DNA from: Bosea sp. F3-2 | GTDB lineage: Bacteria > Pseudomonadota > Alphaproteobacteria > Rhizobiales > Beijerinckiaceae | NCBI RefSeq assembly: GCF_008253865.1 | Contig: NZ_CP042331.1 | Location: forward strand, 1,178,001-1,242,000 | DNA: 64,000 bases | Direction: 5' to 3' | Shown here: in pieces, positions 48,784 through 58,110 of the stretch | Position numbering within the stretch: the stretch's first letter is position 1 | Layout of the letters: the number at the start of each line of letters is the position of its first letter | Translations under genes and position numbers: made by a program | The notes under the pieces: model-generated | Databases searched by the model: none | What the model saw: only the letters and a program-made list of their open reading frames with translations | What the model was told of the DNA's origin: nothing

Positions 48784-50523
48784 TCAATTCTTCTTGGGCG
48801 GGGTCGCCGGCCAGGACTTGATTAGCGTGTCGTAATCGATCGTCTCGCCCTTCGGCTTCTCATTGGTGAGCTTGGGCTGCGGCGCGATATTGCCATCGGC
48901 CTTCGACTTGGCGAACCAGGCCTGTGCAGTCTGCTTTGGGTTCAGTTTCGGGCCGCATTCGCCCTGGACGCCGGAGCGTTCGAGTCGTTCGAGTACGGAA
49001 TCCTGGGCGGCGGCGAGCGAATCCATCGCCGCCTGCGCGGTCTTGGTCCCGGATGAGGCGTCGCCAATATTCTGCCACCAGAGCTGAGCGAGGCGGGGAT
49101 AGTCCGGCACGTTGTTGCCGGTCGGAGTCCACTGCACACGCGCCGGCGAGCGGTAGAATTCGATCAGCCCGCCGAGCTTGGGTGCTCGCTCGGTGAAGCT
49201 CTTGTCCCAGATGTCGCTCTCGCGGATGAAGGTCAGGCCGACATGGCTCTTCTTCAGGCTGACCGACTTCGAGACGATGAACTGCAGGTAGAGCCAGGCC
49301 GCCTTGCGCTTCTCGATCGGGGTCGAGTTGAGCAAGGTCAGCGAACCGGCATCTTGGTAGCCGAGCTTCATGCCGTCCTTCCAATAGGAGCCCTTGGGTG
49401 AGGGTGCCATGCGCCATTTCGGCGTGCCGTCGGCGTTGACCACCGGCAGTCCGGGCTTGACCATGTCGGCGGTGAAGGCGGTGTACCAGAATATCTGCTG
49501 AGCGATGGCGCCTTGCGCCGGCACCGGCCCCGATTCCGAGAAGGTCATGCCGCGCGCCTGAGGCGGCGCGTATTTGTTGAGCCAGTCGACATATTTCTGG
49601 ACGGCATAGACCGAGGCCGGGCCGTTGGTGTCGCCGCCGCGCTCGACCGAGGAGCCGACGGGTCGGCAGCCTTCCATACGGATGCCCCATTCATCGACCG
49701 GCTTGCCGTTCGGGATGCCCTTGTCGCCATTGCCGGCCATGGAGAGCCAGGCGTCGGTGAAGCGCCAGCCGAGCGAAGGGTCCTTCTTGCCGTAGTCCAT
49801 GTGGCCATAGACCCGGTTGCCGTCGATTTCCTTGACGTCGTTGGAGAAGAACTCGGCGATGTCCTCATAAGCCGACCAGTTGACCGGCACACCGAGCTCG
49901 TAGCCGTACTTGGCCTTGAACTTCTCCTTCAGATCTGGGCGGGAGAACCAGTCGTAGCGGAACCAGTAGAGGTTCGCGAATTGCTGGTCAGGGAGCTGGT
50001 AGAGTTTGCCGTCGGGCGCGGTACCGAAGGACTTGCCAATGAAGTCGTCGACATCGAGCATCGGGTTGGTGACGTCTTTGCCCGGCCCCGCCATCCAGTC
50101 GGTCAGGTTCGTCGTCTGCTTGTAGCGGAAATGCGTGCCGATCAGGTCGGAATCGTTGATCCAGCCATCGTAGACATTGCGGCCGGACTGCATCTGCGTC
50201 TGCAGCTTCTCGACGACGTCGCCTTCCTGGATCAGGTCGTGCTTAGCCTTGATGCCGGTGATCTCGCTGAACGCGCGTGCCAGCGTCCGCGCCTCGTATT
50301 CATGCGTGGTGATAGTCTCGGAGACGATATTGATCTCCATGCCGGCGAAGGGTTTCGCGGCATTGATGAACCATTCCATCTCCTTGAGCTGTTCGTCTTT
50401 TGTGAGGGTCGAGGGCTGGAACTCGCTGTCGACCCAGCGTCGCGCCGCGTCCATATCGGCGAAGGCGGGCACGGCGCCGAGCACAAGGCTGAGCGCGGTA
50501 GCGGCTAGCATCTGCTTCTTCAT
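48784..50523 (-). CDS. glpV: Glycerol ABC transporter substrate-binding protein
   Basis: The start at 50523 follows GGAGG and gives 579 residues with a signal peptide ending 'AVPAFAD'. The mature N-terminus 'MDAARRWVDSEFQPSTLTKD' and the length of nearly 600 residues are characteristic of the GlpV receptor of the rhizobial glycerol importer, far longer than ordinary family 1 binding proteins. It is the last gene of an operon with two ATPases, two permeases and a small membrane protein, exactly the GlpSTPQ-V order. Confidence 0.88.
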   Translation of the reverse strand: MKKQMLAATALSLVLGAVPAFADMDAARRWVDSEFQPSTLTKDEQLKEMEWFINAAKPFAGMEINIVSETITTHEYEARTLARAFSEITGIKAKHDLIQEGDVVEKLQTQMQSGRNVYDGWINDSDLIGTHFRYKQTTNLTDWMAGPGKDVTNPMLDVDDFIGKSFGTAPDGKLYQLPDQQFANLYWFRYDWFSRPDLKEKFKAKYGYELGVPVNWSAYEDIAEFFSNDVKEIDGNRVYGHMDYGKKDPSLGWRFTDAWLSMAGNGDKGIPNGKPVDEWGIRMEGCRPVGSSVERGGDTNGPASVYAVQKYVDWLNKYAPPQARGMTFSESGPVPAQGAIAQQIFWYTAFTADMVKPGLPVVNADGTPKWRMAPSPKGSYWKDGMKLGYQDAGSLTLLNSTPIEKRKAAWLYLQFIVSKSVSLKKSHVGLTFIRESDIWDKSFTERAPKLGGLIEFYRSPARVQWTPTGNNVPDYPRLAQLWWQNIGDASSGTKTAQAAMDSLAAAQDSVLERLERSGVQGECGPKLNPKQTAQAWFAKSKADGNIAPQPKLTNEKPKGETIDYDTLIKSWPATPPKKN

Positions 50524-50616
50524 CGTTACCTCCACTGGATGACTGTTCTTGCTTGAGCCTTGCCGGCTTTTTGTTGCGAAGGTCGTGGGTCGTTCGAATG
50601 CGGCCTCCGTGGGCGT

Positions 50617-50898
50617 TCAGACGAAGCGGAATACCGCCGCGGCATAGAGAAGCGAGAGAAGTGAGGCCCACCACAGCTCGCCTCCTGCGAGCCCGAGCCA
50701 GGCGAGATGGATGAAGGCCGAGCCGAGCACGCTCAAGAAGAGTCGGTCGCCGCGTGTCGTGGGGATACCGAGCACGCCAACGCGCTCGACCTCCGGCCGC
50801 CAGATCGCAAGCGCGGTCATCACCAGAAGCAGGCAAAGCAGGCTGGCGAAGAACAGGCCGGTCTGCGGGGTCCAGGCCATCCATGCGAGATCGGGCAT
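50617..50898 (-). CDS. Small DUF2160-type membrane protein of the glycerol operon
   Basis: The 93-residue protein has three predicted membrane helices ('GLFFASLLCLLLVMTALAIW', 'RLFLSVLGSAFIHLAWLGLA', 'LWWASLLSLLYAAAVFRF'). Its start overlaps the GlpQ stop as TAATG. A protein of this type is found at this position in rhizobial glp operons, between permease and binding-protein genes; its exact role is not known. It may be a regulatory subunit of the importer. Confidence 0.82.
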   Translation of the reverse strand: MPDLAWMAWTPQTGLFFASLLCLLLVMTALAIWRPEVERVGVLGIPTTRGDRLFLSVLGSAFIHLAWLGLAGGELWWASLLSLLYAAAVFRFV

Positions 50899-51767
50899 TA
50901 AACTCTCCCCAGGGCGAAGCCCTTGGCGATGTAGTTGCGGACGAACCAGATCACGAGCGCGCCAGGGATCAGTGTCAGCACGCCGGCGGCAGCGAGCAGG
51001 CCCCAATCCATACCGGCGGCCGAGACGGTACGCGTCATCGTTGCGGCGATCGGCTTGGCGTTGACCGTGGTCAGTGTGCGCGCCAGCAGCAGCTCGACCC
51101 AGGAGAACATGAAACAGAAGAAGGCGGTGACGCCGATGCCGTTGGCGATGATCGGCATGAAGATCTTGGCGAAGAAGCGCGGGAAGGAATAGCCATCGAG
51201 ATAAGCCGTCTCGTCAATCTCGCGCGGTACGCCGGACATGAAGCCTTCAAGGATCCAGACCGCGAGCGGTACGTTGAACAGGCAATGTGCCAATGCAACG
51301 GCGAGCGGCGTGTCGAACAGCCCAATCGCCGAATAGAGATTGAAGAAGGGAAGAGCGAAGATCGCCGGCGGTGCCATCCGGTTCGAAAGTAACCAGAAGA
51401 ACAGGTGCTTGTCGCCGAGGAAGCGATAGCGTGAGAAGGCATAGGCTGCTGGCAGCGCCAGGGTGATGGAGATCACCGTGTTGAGGATCACGTAGCTCAG
51501 AGAGTTGATGTAACCGGAATACCAGGATGAATCGGTGAAAATAGTGCGGTAGTTGGCGAAGGTGACCTGCTGTGGCCAGAGCGTCATGCCCGAGGTAATC
51601 TCGGAATTTGTCTTGAAGCTCATGATGACGAGCCAGTAAATAGGCACCGCGAGGAAGAGAAGATACAGACCGAGTACGACTGTACCGAGGTCAACTCGGG
51701 AGCCGATCCCTGTTCTGGGTGCGGTTTTGGTGTCGGGCAGGGAGGATGTGAGACTGTCGGTCGTCAT
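50898..51767 (-). CDS. glpQ: Glycerol ABC transporter permease
   Basis: The 289-residue permease has six membrane segments, beginning 'VLGLYLLFLAVPIYWLVIMS', and an EAA loop 'ETAYLDGYSFPRFFAKIFMP'. It lies ten bases after GlpP and overlaps the small membrane protein gene. With GlpP it forms the glycerol channel. Confidence 0.87.
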   Translation of the reverse strand: MTTDSLTSSLPDTKTAPRTGIGSRVDLGTVVLGLYLLFLAVPIYWLVIMSFKTNSEITSGMTLWPQQVTFANYRTIFTDSSWYSGYINSLSYVILNTVISITLALPAAYAFSRYRFLGDKHLFFWLLSNRMAPPAIFALPFFNLYSAIGLFDTPLAVALAHCLFNVPLAVWILEGFMSGVPREIDETAYLDGYSFPRFFAKIFMPIIANGIGVTAFFCFMFSWVELLLARTLTTVNAKPIAATMTRTVSAAGMDWGLLAAAGVLTLIPGALVIWFVRNYIAKGFALGRV

Positions 51768-51776
51768 GATCCGCCC

Positions 51777-52679
51777 TCACGCTTTCACCGGCGCCCGGGG
51801 ACGCTCGACATCGAGATTGGTCATGACCGTGTAGAAGACCCAGCACACGGCAAGGATGATGAGATTGTAGACGATCGACATGGCGGCAGCCTTACCCAGG
51901 TCGAACTGGCCGAGCGCCAGCTTCACCAGTTCGATCGAGAGGAAGGTCGTTGAATTGCCCGGCCCACCGCCCGTGACCACGAAGGGCTCGGTGTAGATCA
52001 TGAAGGAGTCCATGAAGCGCAGCAGCACGGCGATGATCAGCACCCGCCGCATCTTGGGCAACTGGATGAAGCGGAACACGGCCCAGCGGCTGGCGCCGTC
52101 GATGCGCGCAGCCTGATAGTAGGCATCGGGGATCGATTTCAGCCCGGCATAGCAAAGCAGCGCGACAAGCGACGTCCAGTGCCAAACATCCATCATGATG
52201 ATGGTGATCCAGGCCGCCATCGGATCAGCGACATAGTTGTAGTCGATGCCGAGCCTGTTGATGACATAACCCAGCAGGCCGATGTCGCCGCGGGCGAAGA
52301 CCTGCCAGATCGTGCCGACGACGTTCCAGGGCACCAGCAGCGGCATAGCCATCAGCACGAGCGTTGCCGCGACCTTCCAGCCCTGTCGCGGCATGGCGAG
52401 CGCGACTGCGATCCCGAGCGGCACCTGGATCGCCAGGATGATCCCCGAGAAGGCAACGTTGCGCCAGAACGAGGCGAGGACGCGCGATCCGAGATCGCTC
52501 GAAGGGTCGAGCAATTCCTTGAACCAGCCGGTGCCGTTCCAGAAGAACTGGTTGTTGCCGAAGGTGTCCTGCACCGAATAGTTCACCACGGTCATCAGCG
52601 GGATGAGCGCAGAGAAGGCGACGATGGCGAGCACCGGAAGGACCAATAGCCAGGCGCGGTTGTCATGGGGCTTATCCAT
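51777..52679 (-). CDS. glpP: Glycerol ABC transporter permease
   Basis: The 300-residue permease has six membrane segments ('AWLLVLPVLAIVAFSALIPL' first) and the EAA loop 'QAARIDGASRWAVFRFIQLP'. The start ATG at 52679 overlaps the GlpT stop as TGATG, so translation is coupled. It belongs to the GlpSTPQV importer. Confidence 0.87.
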   Translation of the reverse strand: MDKPHDNRAWLLVLPVLAIVAFSALIPLMTVVNYSVQDTFGNNQFFWNGTGWFKELLDPSSDLGSRVLASFWRNVAFSGIILAIQVPLGIAVALAMPRQGWKVAATLVLMAMPLLVPWNVVGTIWQVFARGDIGLLGYVINRLGIDYNYVADPMAAWITIIMMDVWHWTSLVALLCYAGLKSIPDAYYQAARIDGASRWAVFRFIQLPKMRRVLIIAVLLRFMDSFMIYTEPFVVTGGGPGNSTTFLSIELVKLALGQFDLGKAAAMSIVYNLIILAVCWVFYTVMTNLDVERPRAPVKA

Positions 52680-53758
52680 CAAGCCCTCCCGTCCAGGCGT
52701 TCGCCATCGGCATAGACATGGACATGACCGGTTTGAAGGATGAGCCCCGCGGTCTGGCCGATGTCATTGAGTTCATCCGGCACGCTGGCTGCAATTGCGT
52801 GATCTCCGAGACGCAGGCGTGCCAGCCGGGAGCGGCCGAGATCATCGATGCGCTCGACCGTGACAGGCACGCCTTCGCCGGCACGGGCGAGCGTTGCGAA
52901 TTCGGGCCTGACCCCGATCTCGATGCGCTTGCCAGACGGAATGTCGTAGCTCCGTGGCAGTTCGATCACCGCGCCCGCGACATGGGCGCGGCTGCCCGCG
53001 ACCGATGCAGGAATCACGTTCATGCCCGGCGAGCCAATGAAATAGCCGACGAAGGTATGGGCCGGCTTCTCGAACAACTCGTCCGGCCGCCCGGCCTGCA
53101 CGACGCGCCCGTCATGCATCACAACCACAGTGTCGGCGAAGGTCAGAGCCTCGGTCTGGTCGTGCGTCACATAGATCATCGTCACGTCGAGCGCCCTGTG
53201 AAGTGCCTTGAGCTTGGAGCGCAACTCCCACTTCAGTTGCGGATCGATGACCGTCAAAGGCTCGTCGAAGAGGATGGCCGCAACATCAGGGCGCACGAGA
53301 CCGCGACCGAGCGAGATCTTCTGCTTGGCGTCGGCAGTGAGCCCTCTTGCCTTGCGGTTGAGCTCGCCGGTCAGTTCCAGAAGCGCCGCGATCTCGCGCA
53401 CGCGGTGATCGACCGCTCGGGTCTCCATCCGGCGATTCCGCAGCGGGAAGGCGAGATTCTCGTAGACGGTCATCGTGTCGTAGACGACCGGGAATTGAAA
53501 GACCTGGGCGATGTTGCGCTGTTCCGTTGGCAGGCGTGCGACATCCCGGCCATCGAACAGCACGCGGCCATGTGACGGAATGAGAAGACCGGAGATGATG
53601 TTGAGCAATGTGGTCTTGCCGCAGCCGGAGGGGCCGAGCAGAGCGTAGGCGCCGCCCTGGCGCCAAGTCAGTGTCATAGGCTTCAGAGCGAACTCGCCCG
53701 GATCCGAGGCACCCGGCTTGTAGGAATGCGCGAGATCGGAGAGCTCGATGCGGGCCAT
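52679..53758 (-). CDS. glpT: Glycerol ABC transporter ATP-binding protein with degenerate signature
   Basis: The 359-residue ATPase starts at 53758 after GAGGAGAC. Walker A is intact ('GPSGCGKTTLLN') and Walker B reads 'AILFDEPLTVID', but the ABC signature LSGGQ is replaced by 'LTADAKQKISLGRGLV'. This asymmetry, one normal and one degenerate ATPase, is known for heterodimeric importers and is expected in this family. It pairs with GlpS. Confidence 0.87.
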   Translation of the reverse strand: MARIELSDLAHSYKPGASDPGEFALKPMTLTWRQGGAYALLGPSGCGKTTLLNIISGLLIPSHGRVLFDGRDVARLPTEQRNIAQVFQFPVVYDTMTVYENLAFPLRNRRMETRAVDHRVREIAALLELTGELNRKARGLTADAKQKISLGRGLVRPDVAAILFDEPLTVIDPQLKWELRSKLKALHRALDVTMIYVTHDQTEALTFADTVVVMHDGRVVQAGRPDELFEKPAHTFVGYFIGSPGMNVIPASVAGSRAHVAGAVIELPRSYDIPSGKRIEIGVRPEFATLARAGEGVPVTVERIDDLGRSRLARLRLGDHAIAASVPDELNDIGQTAGLILQTGHVHVYADGERLDGRA

Positions 53759-53769
53759 GCAGCGTCTCC

Positions 53770-54870
53770 TCAAGCAGCCGAGAGGAAGGCCGGGGCGTGA
53801 GCGAGCCCCCCGCTGAGATCAAACACGAAGACGGTTGCCGGGTTGATGTGCACCGTGATCGGCGCGCCCGGCTCCAGTTCGTGCACGCCCGGTGCAAGCG
53901 CCACCCAGCGAAACCCGGCGCACTCGACATGGACGAAGCTCTCCGAGCCGGTGATCTCAGCCACCGTCACCGTGCCGTCGAAGCGCAGACTCGGCCCGGC
54001 CATGGCTCGCAGCCCAAGATGATGTGCCCGAAAGCCAACCTGGTAATCTCCGTCCGCCAGCCCGGCGAGTGCTCCAGTCGCGGAGGCGCTCGCGCCACCA
54101 GGCAGGAGGAGCTCCCCGTTTCGCTTTGTAACGGGCAGAATATTGAGTGGCGGATCGGAGAAGATGCGCGCCGTGATCAGATCCTGCGGCCGGCGATAGA
54201 CCTCTGTGCTCGGCCCGTGCTGTGTCACCCGGCCCTCCCAGAGCGTGGCGGTATGGTCGCCGAGCAGCAGCGCTTCCTGAGGTTCCGTGGTGGCGTAGAC
54301 AACCGTCGCGTTCGACATGCGGACGATCTTCGGCAGTTCCTCGCGCAATTCCTCGCGCAGCTTGTAGTCAAGATTGGCAAGCGGCTCGTCGAGCAGGACA
54401 AGGTCGGCGCCCTTGATTAGCGCACGGGCCATCGCGGTGCGCTGCTGCTGCCCGCCCGAGAGGTTGAGCGGCATGCGCTCCAGAAAGGGCTCGAGCTGCA
54501 TCAGCCGCGCCATCGCCCGCACCTTGCCCTCGATCTCAGCCTTGGGCAGCCCTTTCACCCTGAGCGGGGAGGCGATGTTCTCGAAGACACTGAGGTTCGG
54601 GTAATTGATGAACTGCTGGTAGACCATCGCGACGGAACGCTCGCGCACAGGCAAGCCGGTCACATCCCGCTCACGACCGCCCTCGTTGACCAGGATGCGC
54701 CCCGAAGTTGGCCTGTCGAGACCGGCCATCAGCCGCATCAGCGAGGTCTTTCCCGCCAGCGTGGCACCGAGCAGCACAGTCATCGTGCCCGGAGGGAGCC
54801 GCAGCGTTGTCTCGTGAATGTGTGTCTGCGCTCCGACATCGCGACGCACCCCGTCGAGAACAAGACCCAC
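53770..54870 (-). CDS. glpS: Glycerol ABC transporter ATP-binding protein
   Basis: The 366-residue ATPase is the first gene of the operon. It has Walker A 'GATLAGKTSLMRL', the full signature 'LSGGQQQRTAMARAL', Walker B 'LVLLDEPLANLD' and a C-terminal TOBE-like domain. It is the partner of the degenerate GlpT subunit. No glpD, glpK or glpR gene is upstream; instead there is gene-free sequence and an IS3 relic, so control must come from elsewhere. Confidence 0.87.
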   Translation of the reverse strand: MGLVLDGVRRDVGAQTHIHETTLRLPPGTMTVLLGATLAGKTSLMRLMAGLDRPTSGRILVNEGGRERDVTGLPVRERSVAMVYQQFINYPNLSVFENIASPLRVKGLPKAEIEGKVRAMARLMQLEPFLERMPLNLSGGQQQRTAMARALIKGADLVLLDEPLANLDYKLREELREELPKIVRMSNATVVYATTEPQEALLLGDHTATLWEGRVTQHGPSTEVYRRPQDLITARIFSDPPLNILPVTKRNGELLLPGGASASATGALAGLADGDYQVGFRAHHLGLRAMAGPSLRFDGTVTVAEITGSESFVHVECAGFRWVALAPGVHELEPGAPITVHINPATVFVFDLSGGLAHAPAFLSAA

Positions 54871-55390
54871 TCCAGCCTCCTCAATCCCTCTGCATCATCG
54901 GAATGGTGGCGATCGCCGCGTGCAAAGATCGGGCGTTTGCCGCTGCTCATCAGACAGATACCTGCCCCACTTCGTCCGGCGTCCCGCGCTTGTCCCGGCG
55001 ACTGCGGATAAGCAGTGCAAAGGCGAGCCGTTCATTGTGCGACTGCTGGGCATAGCCAATGCGCGTTGCGGGCGTTGAGCACGATTACCGAAGCCGGTTT
55101 CCCTCCCGACCTTGATGCATCACACATGAAGCGCGATGGTGATCGTTATGCTCCGCGCCTTCCATGTCAACGTTTGGACGAAGGTAATTCCGGAGCCGAA
55201 TTGCCGGAAGGAAAATCGGCATTTCTCCATCGCTAAACATCTTGGCCTGGCCAATTCTGAAGTCCTGCGAGGGGTTGAGGCTGTGTGGAAACGGCGTTCG
55301 GTGTGCAGCTTTGGTAATGCGCCCGAGGTCTTGAGGGCCAGGCTGTCGTCGCTTTCATCAACGCCCGCGGGCAAGCCTGGCCACCTCCGG
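54871..55390. other. Gap upstream of the glycerol operon, no gene seen
   Basis: About 520 bases without a gene separate glpS from the IS3 relic. The glycerol operon promoter should lie within the left part. Rhizobial glp operons normally have glpR and glpD here, so the region may be the scar of a deletion linked to the insertion sequence. Confidence 0.5.
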
Positions 55391-55765
55391 CCGAGCGGTG
55401 CTGCCCGAGCACGCGACAGACCCGCCGCTCCGACACCTTCAGAGCAAACCGGACATGGGCGATGCAGGCACGGTGACGCGCGGGGCTTACCAGTTTCCCG
55501 ACGCCGCCTCCTTCAGGATCAGCTTGTCGAGCGTCAGGTCCGCGACGGCGCGGCGGAGACGGGCGTTCTCGGCCTCAAGCGCCTTCATCCGCCTCCCCTG
55601 ATCCGCCTTCAGGCCGCCAAACTCACGGCGCCAGCGGGAATAGCTCACCTCCGTCACCCCGATCGAGCGGATCGCCTCGGCCACAGATTGCCCTTGCAAA
55701 ACCAGCACATCCACCGGTCGCAACTTCGCGACGATCGCTTCGGGCTTATCGCGCTTCTTCGGCAT
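55391..55765 (-). mobile_element. IS3-family relic: orfA and start of orfB
   Basis: OrfA runs from the ATG at 55765 ('MPKKRDKPEAIVAKLRPVD', about 92 residues) with helix-turn-helix and leucine-zipper pattern to a stop at 55487. OrfB begins in the shifted frame ('KLVSPARHRACIAHVRFALK', then 'ERRVCRVLGQHRS') but breaks off near 55391, before the DDE catalytic domain. The terminal repeats are not recognisable. The element cannot transpose. Confidence 0.75.
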
Positions 55766-55901
55766 CGCGGTCCTCCTGGCTGCCAAAAGACATACTTCAG
55801 GTTGGACCAATTCAGCGGGGGTGGATCAGGCGGTCAGCTCCCGACCCTTCGAGCCCAAATGGAGGTGCGGCGCAACCCGATCCTGCGGTGGCAGGGGAGA
55901 T

Positions 55902-56105
55902 TCACCGGCGCTGCTCCGCGCCTTCGCCGGGCTGGGCGTGCCGAAGGCCGTGCTGCGCGACGATCAGATCCCTTTTCCCATCAGGCGAAATTCGGAGCAC
56001 GCTGCCGTCCTCGTGCAGGATGTAGGCCGAGACGCCGGCGCGTCGCGTTTGCTCCAGCACGCCGCGGTGGAACTGCTCAAGCCTCTCCTCAAAGGTAGGG
56101 GTCAT
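55902..56105 (-). CDS. Small hypothetical protein (67 residues)
   Basis: The ATG at 56105 opens 'TPTFEERLEQFHRGVLEQTR', then 'AYILHEDGSVLRISPDGKRD', ending at 55902. It is a short conserved-looking protein with an amphipathic helix followed by a beta hairpin. No signal peptide and no known function. The C-terminal part may be altered, as it borders IS remains. Confidence 0.45.
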   Translation of the reverse strand: MTPTFEERLEQFHRGVLEQTRRAGVSAYILHEDGSVLRISPDGKRDLIVAQHGLRHAQPGEGAEQRR

Positions 56106-56350
56106 CGCGCGCGCTCCGAGGTTCGTCAGCGTGGTGAGGCATATCCGCTTCGGTTCTTCATGAATGCGACATTGCTCACATAATATGTGCCCACGACGCC
56201 CGCTGAGCACGGCGCTCCTCGCCTGCCGCGCCGGCGATGATGGTCGTGCCCGTCACCGCGGAGGCAGCGCTGCCTCGGAGGCCCGCGCCCCGCATTGCGA
56301 CGATGACAAAAGTCTGCGGGGTCGCAGCGCCCCGCATAAGGGCGATCTCG

Positions 56351-57679
56351 TCAGGTCGCCGCCGTCGGCTCGAGCGGTTGCCAGATACTGATCTTGCGCG
56401 TTTCCGGCATCAGGAAGAGGCAGAGCACGAAGCAGACGGCCGGAACCGCGATCGGGTAGATCAGCGCGGAGCCGATGCTACCGGTCGCAGCGAAAGCCGC
56501 CGAGGTGATGAACGGCACCAATCCGCCACCCCAGCCATTGCCGATGTGATACGGCACCGATACCGACGTGTAGCGGATCCTGGCGGGGAAATATTCCGCC
56601 AGGAATGCCCCGACCGGCCCATACACCATCCCGACATAGCAAACGAGGATGAAGATGATGAAGATCGCGACGGGATAGTTGATCTTGCCGGGTTGCGTGA
56701 CCATTCCCAGCCACAAATACAGCGGATAGTATGTGAGCGCCGCGAGTAGCATGCCGCCCAGGATCACCGGCTTGCGGCCGATGATGTCGGACAGCCAGCC
56801 AAAGAAGATCAGGCTCGGCGTTGCAATGAGCAGCGCTGCTCCCACGATATAGGCCGAGGTCAGCGGGTCCACCTTGGAAACCTGCTGCAGGAAGTACAAC
56901 GCCCAGAACTGGCCGCTATACCAGACCACGCCTTGCCCGATCAGCACGAGGGTGGCGATCCCGACATATTTGATGTTGGGGCTGAGGAAGGCTTCCTTCC
57001 AGGGATTTCGGGTCATCTGCCCCCTGGCCTTGATCTCCTCGAAGATCGGCGTTTCCTGGAGCTGGAGGCGGATGTAGATGGCGACGGCGACCAGCAGGAA
57101 GGAGATCAGGAACGGAACGCGCCACGCCCAGGCGTTGAACGCCGCCTCGCCGACATAGCTGCGGGTCGCGATGATCACGGCGAGCGATACCACGATCCCG
57201 AGCGTCGGGGACGTCTGCAGCCAGCCGGTGTAGTAACCGCGGCGCTCGTCGGGAACATGCTCGGCGACATAGGTGATGGCGCCGCCATATTCGCCACCCA
57301 GGCACAGGCCCTGGATCATCCGCAAGCCGAATAGAACGAATGCGGCGGTCAGGCCGATGGACTCATAGGTTGGGATCAAGCCGATCGCGCCCGTGCCAAG
57401 TCCCATTCCGCTGAGCGTGACGAGGAAGGTGTATTTGCGGCCGACCCGATCGCCCATCCATCCGAAGAGGAAGGCCCCCAGCGGGCGGATCAGGAAGCCG
57501 GCGGTAAACAGGGCGATCGTGCTCAGCAATGCCGCGACCGGATGGCTCTGCTCGAAGAACTTGACCGATAGAATAGCGGCCAGGCTGCCGAAGATATAGA
57601 AGTCATACCACTCGATGACGTTGCCCACCGATGCAGCGATGATCACGCGGCGGAAATCTCTCGGGATCTCAACGGGCAT
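56351..57679 (-). CDS. MHS-family MFS transporter (metabolite:H+ symporter)
   Basis: The 442-residue protein has twelve membrane segments and the MHS family pattern: 'GNVIEWYDFYIFGSLAAIL' at the N-terminus, 'GWMGDRVGRKYTFLV' as motif A, and 'GGEYGGAITYVAEHVPDERR'. These symporters bring in shikimate, proline/betaine, citrate or other organic acids. No catabolic gene is adjacent to suggest the substrate. It is intact among gene remains. Confidence 0.9.
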   Translation of the reverse strand: MPVEIPRDFRRVIIAASVGNVIEWYDFYIFGSLAAILSVKFFEQSHPVAALLSTIALFTAGFLIRPLGAFLFGWMGDRVGRKYTFLVTLSGMGLGTGAIGLIPTYESIGLTAAFVLFGLRMIQGLCLGGEYGGAITYVAEHVPDERRGYYTGWLQTSPTLGIVVSLAVIIATRSYVGEAAFNAWAWRVPFLISFLLVAVAIYIRLQLQETPIFEEIKARGQMTRNPWKEAFLSPNIKYVGIATLVLIGQGVVWYSGQFWALYFLQQVSKVDPLTSAYIVGAALLIATPSLIFFGWLSDIIGRKPVILGGMLLAALTYYPLYLWLGMVTQPGKINYPVAIFIIFILVCYVGMVYGPVGAFLAEYFPARIRYTSVSVPYHIGNGWGGGLVPFITSAAFAATGSIGSALIYPIAVPAVCFVLCLFLMPETRKISIWQPLEPTAAT

Positions 57680-57927
57680 GACGCCCTCCCTTTATTCCGA
57701 GGCATTTGCTCCAATGTTCCACGCTCGCGGCGCGAGACCTCGGCGCGACAGCAGGGGCGTCCGCAACGCCAGCCGCAGGAAGCTCTGAACCACTCGAGGG
57801 GAGCTCCAACGGCCTTTGGCGCCGTGAGCCGTCATTCCCTCCTCTCCGCCCGGAACAAAGGCGTTGGCGTTATTTTAACCCTTAAAGGGCGGCTACGATA
57901 CCAAATTTCTGTTTGAAACCAGCGGAG
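57680..57927. other. Upstream region of the MHS transporter, no gene seen
   Basis: The left part should hold the MHS promoter. With the dehydrogenase scrap at 57928-58035 it makes up a 430-base stretch without an intact gene. Confidence 0.5.
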
Positions 57928-58035
57928 CGAGCGCTCTCCTCCGTTGACAGCGAAGGTCGCGCCGGTAGCAAACGCGCCATTGTCGGAGGCGAGGAACACG
58001 ACCATCTGGGCGATCTCCTCGGGCTTGCCGATGGA
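57928..58035 (-). pseudogene. C-terminal scrap of a short-chain dehydrogenase
   Basis: The minus strand reads 'GKPEEIAQMVVFLASDNGAF' followed by 'ATGATFAVNGGE', the near-universal C-terminal signature of classical SDR enzymes. The rest of the gene, including the Rossmann fold and catalytic Tyr-x-x-x-Lys, is absent. The frame then runs into unrelated sequence without the usual stop. Confidence 0.65.
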
Positions 58036-58110
58036 CGGGGTGTTTGGATTACCGCTTGCGACCCTAAACGGAAGCTCGACCCGTTCATTTTGCCGCTGAC
58101 AGCGGTGAGC

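Noticed and set aside
55120..55390. Minus-strand frames left of the IS3 relic with 'LPKLHTERRFHTAS'
   Set aside because: The string recalls repeat or transposon-end sequence seen in other alphaproteobacteria, but no frame or family could be supported.
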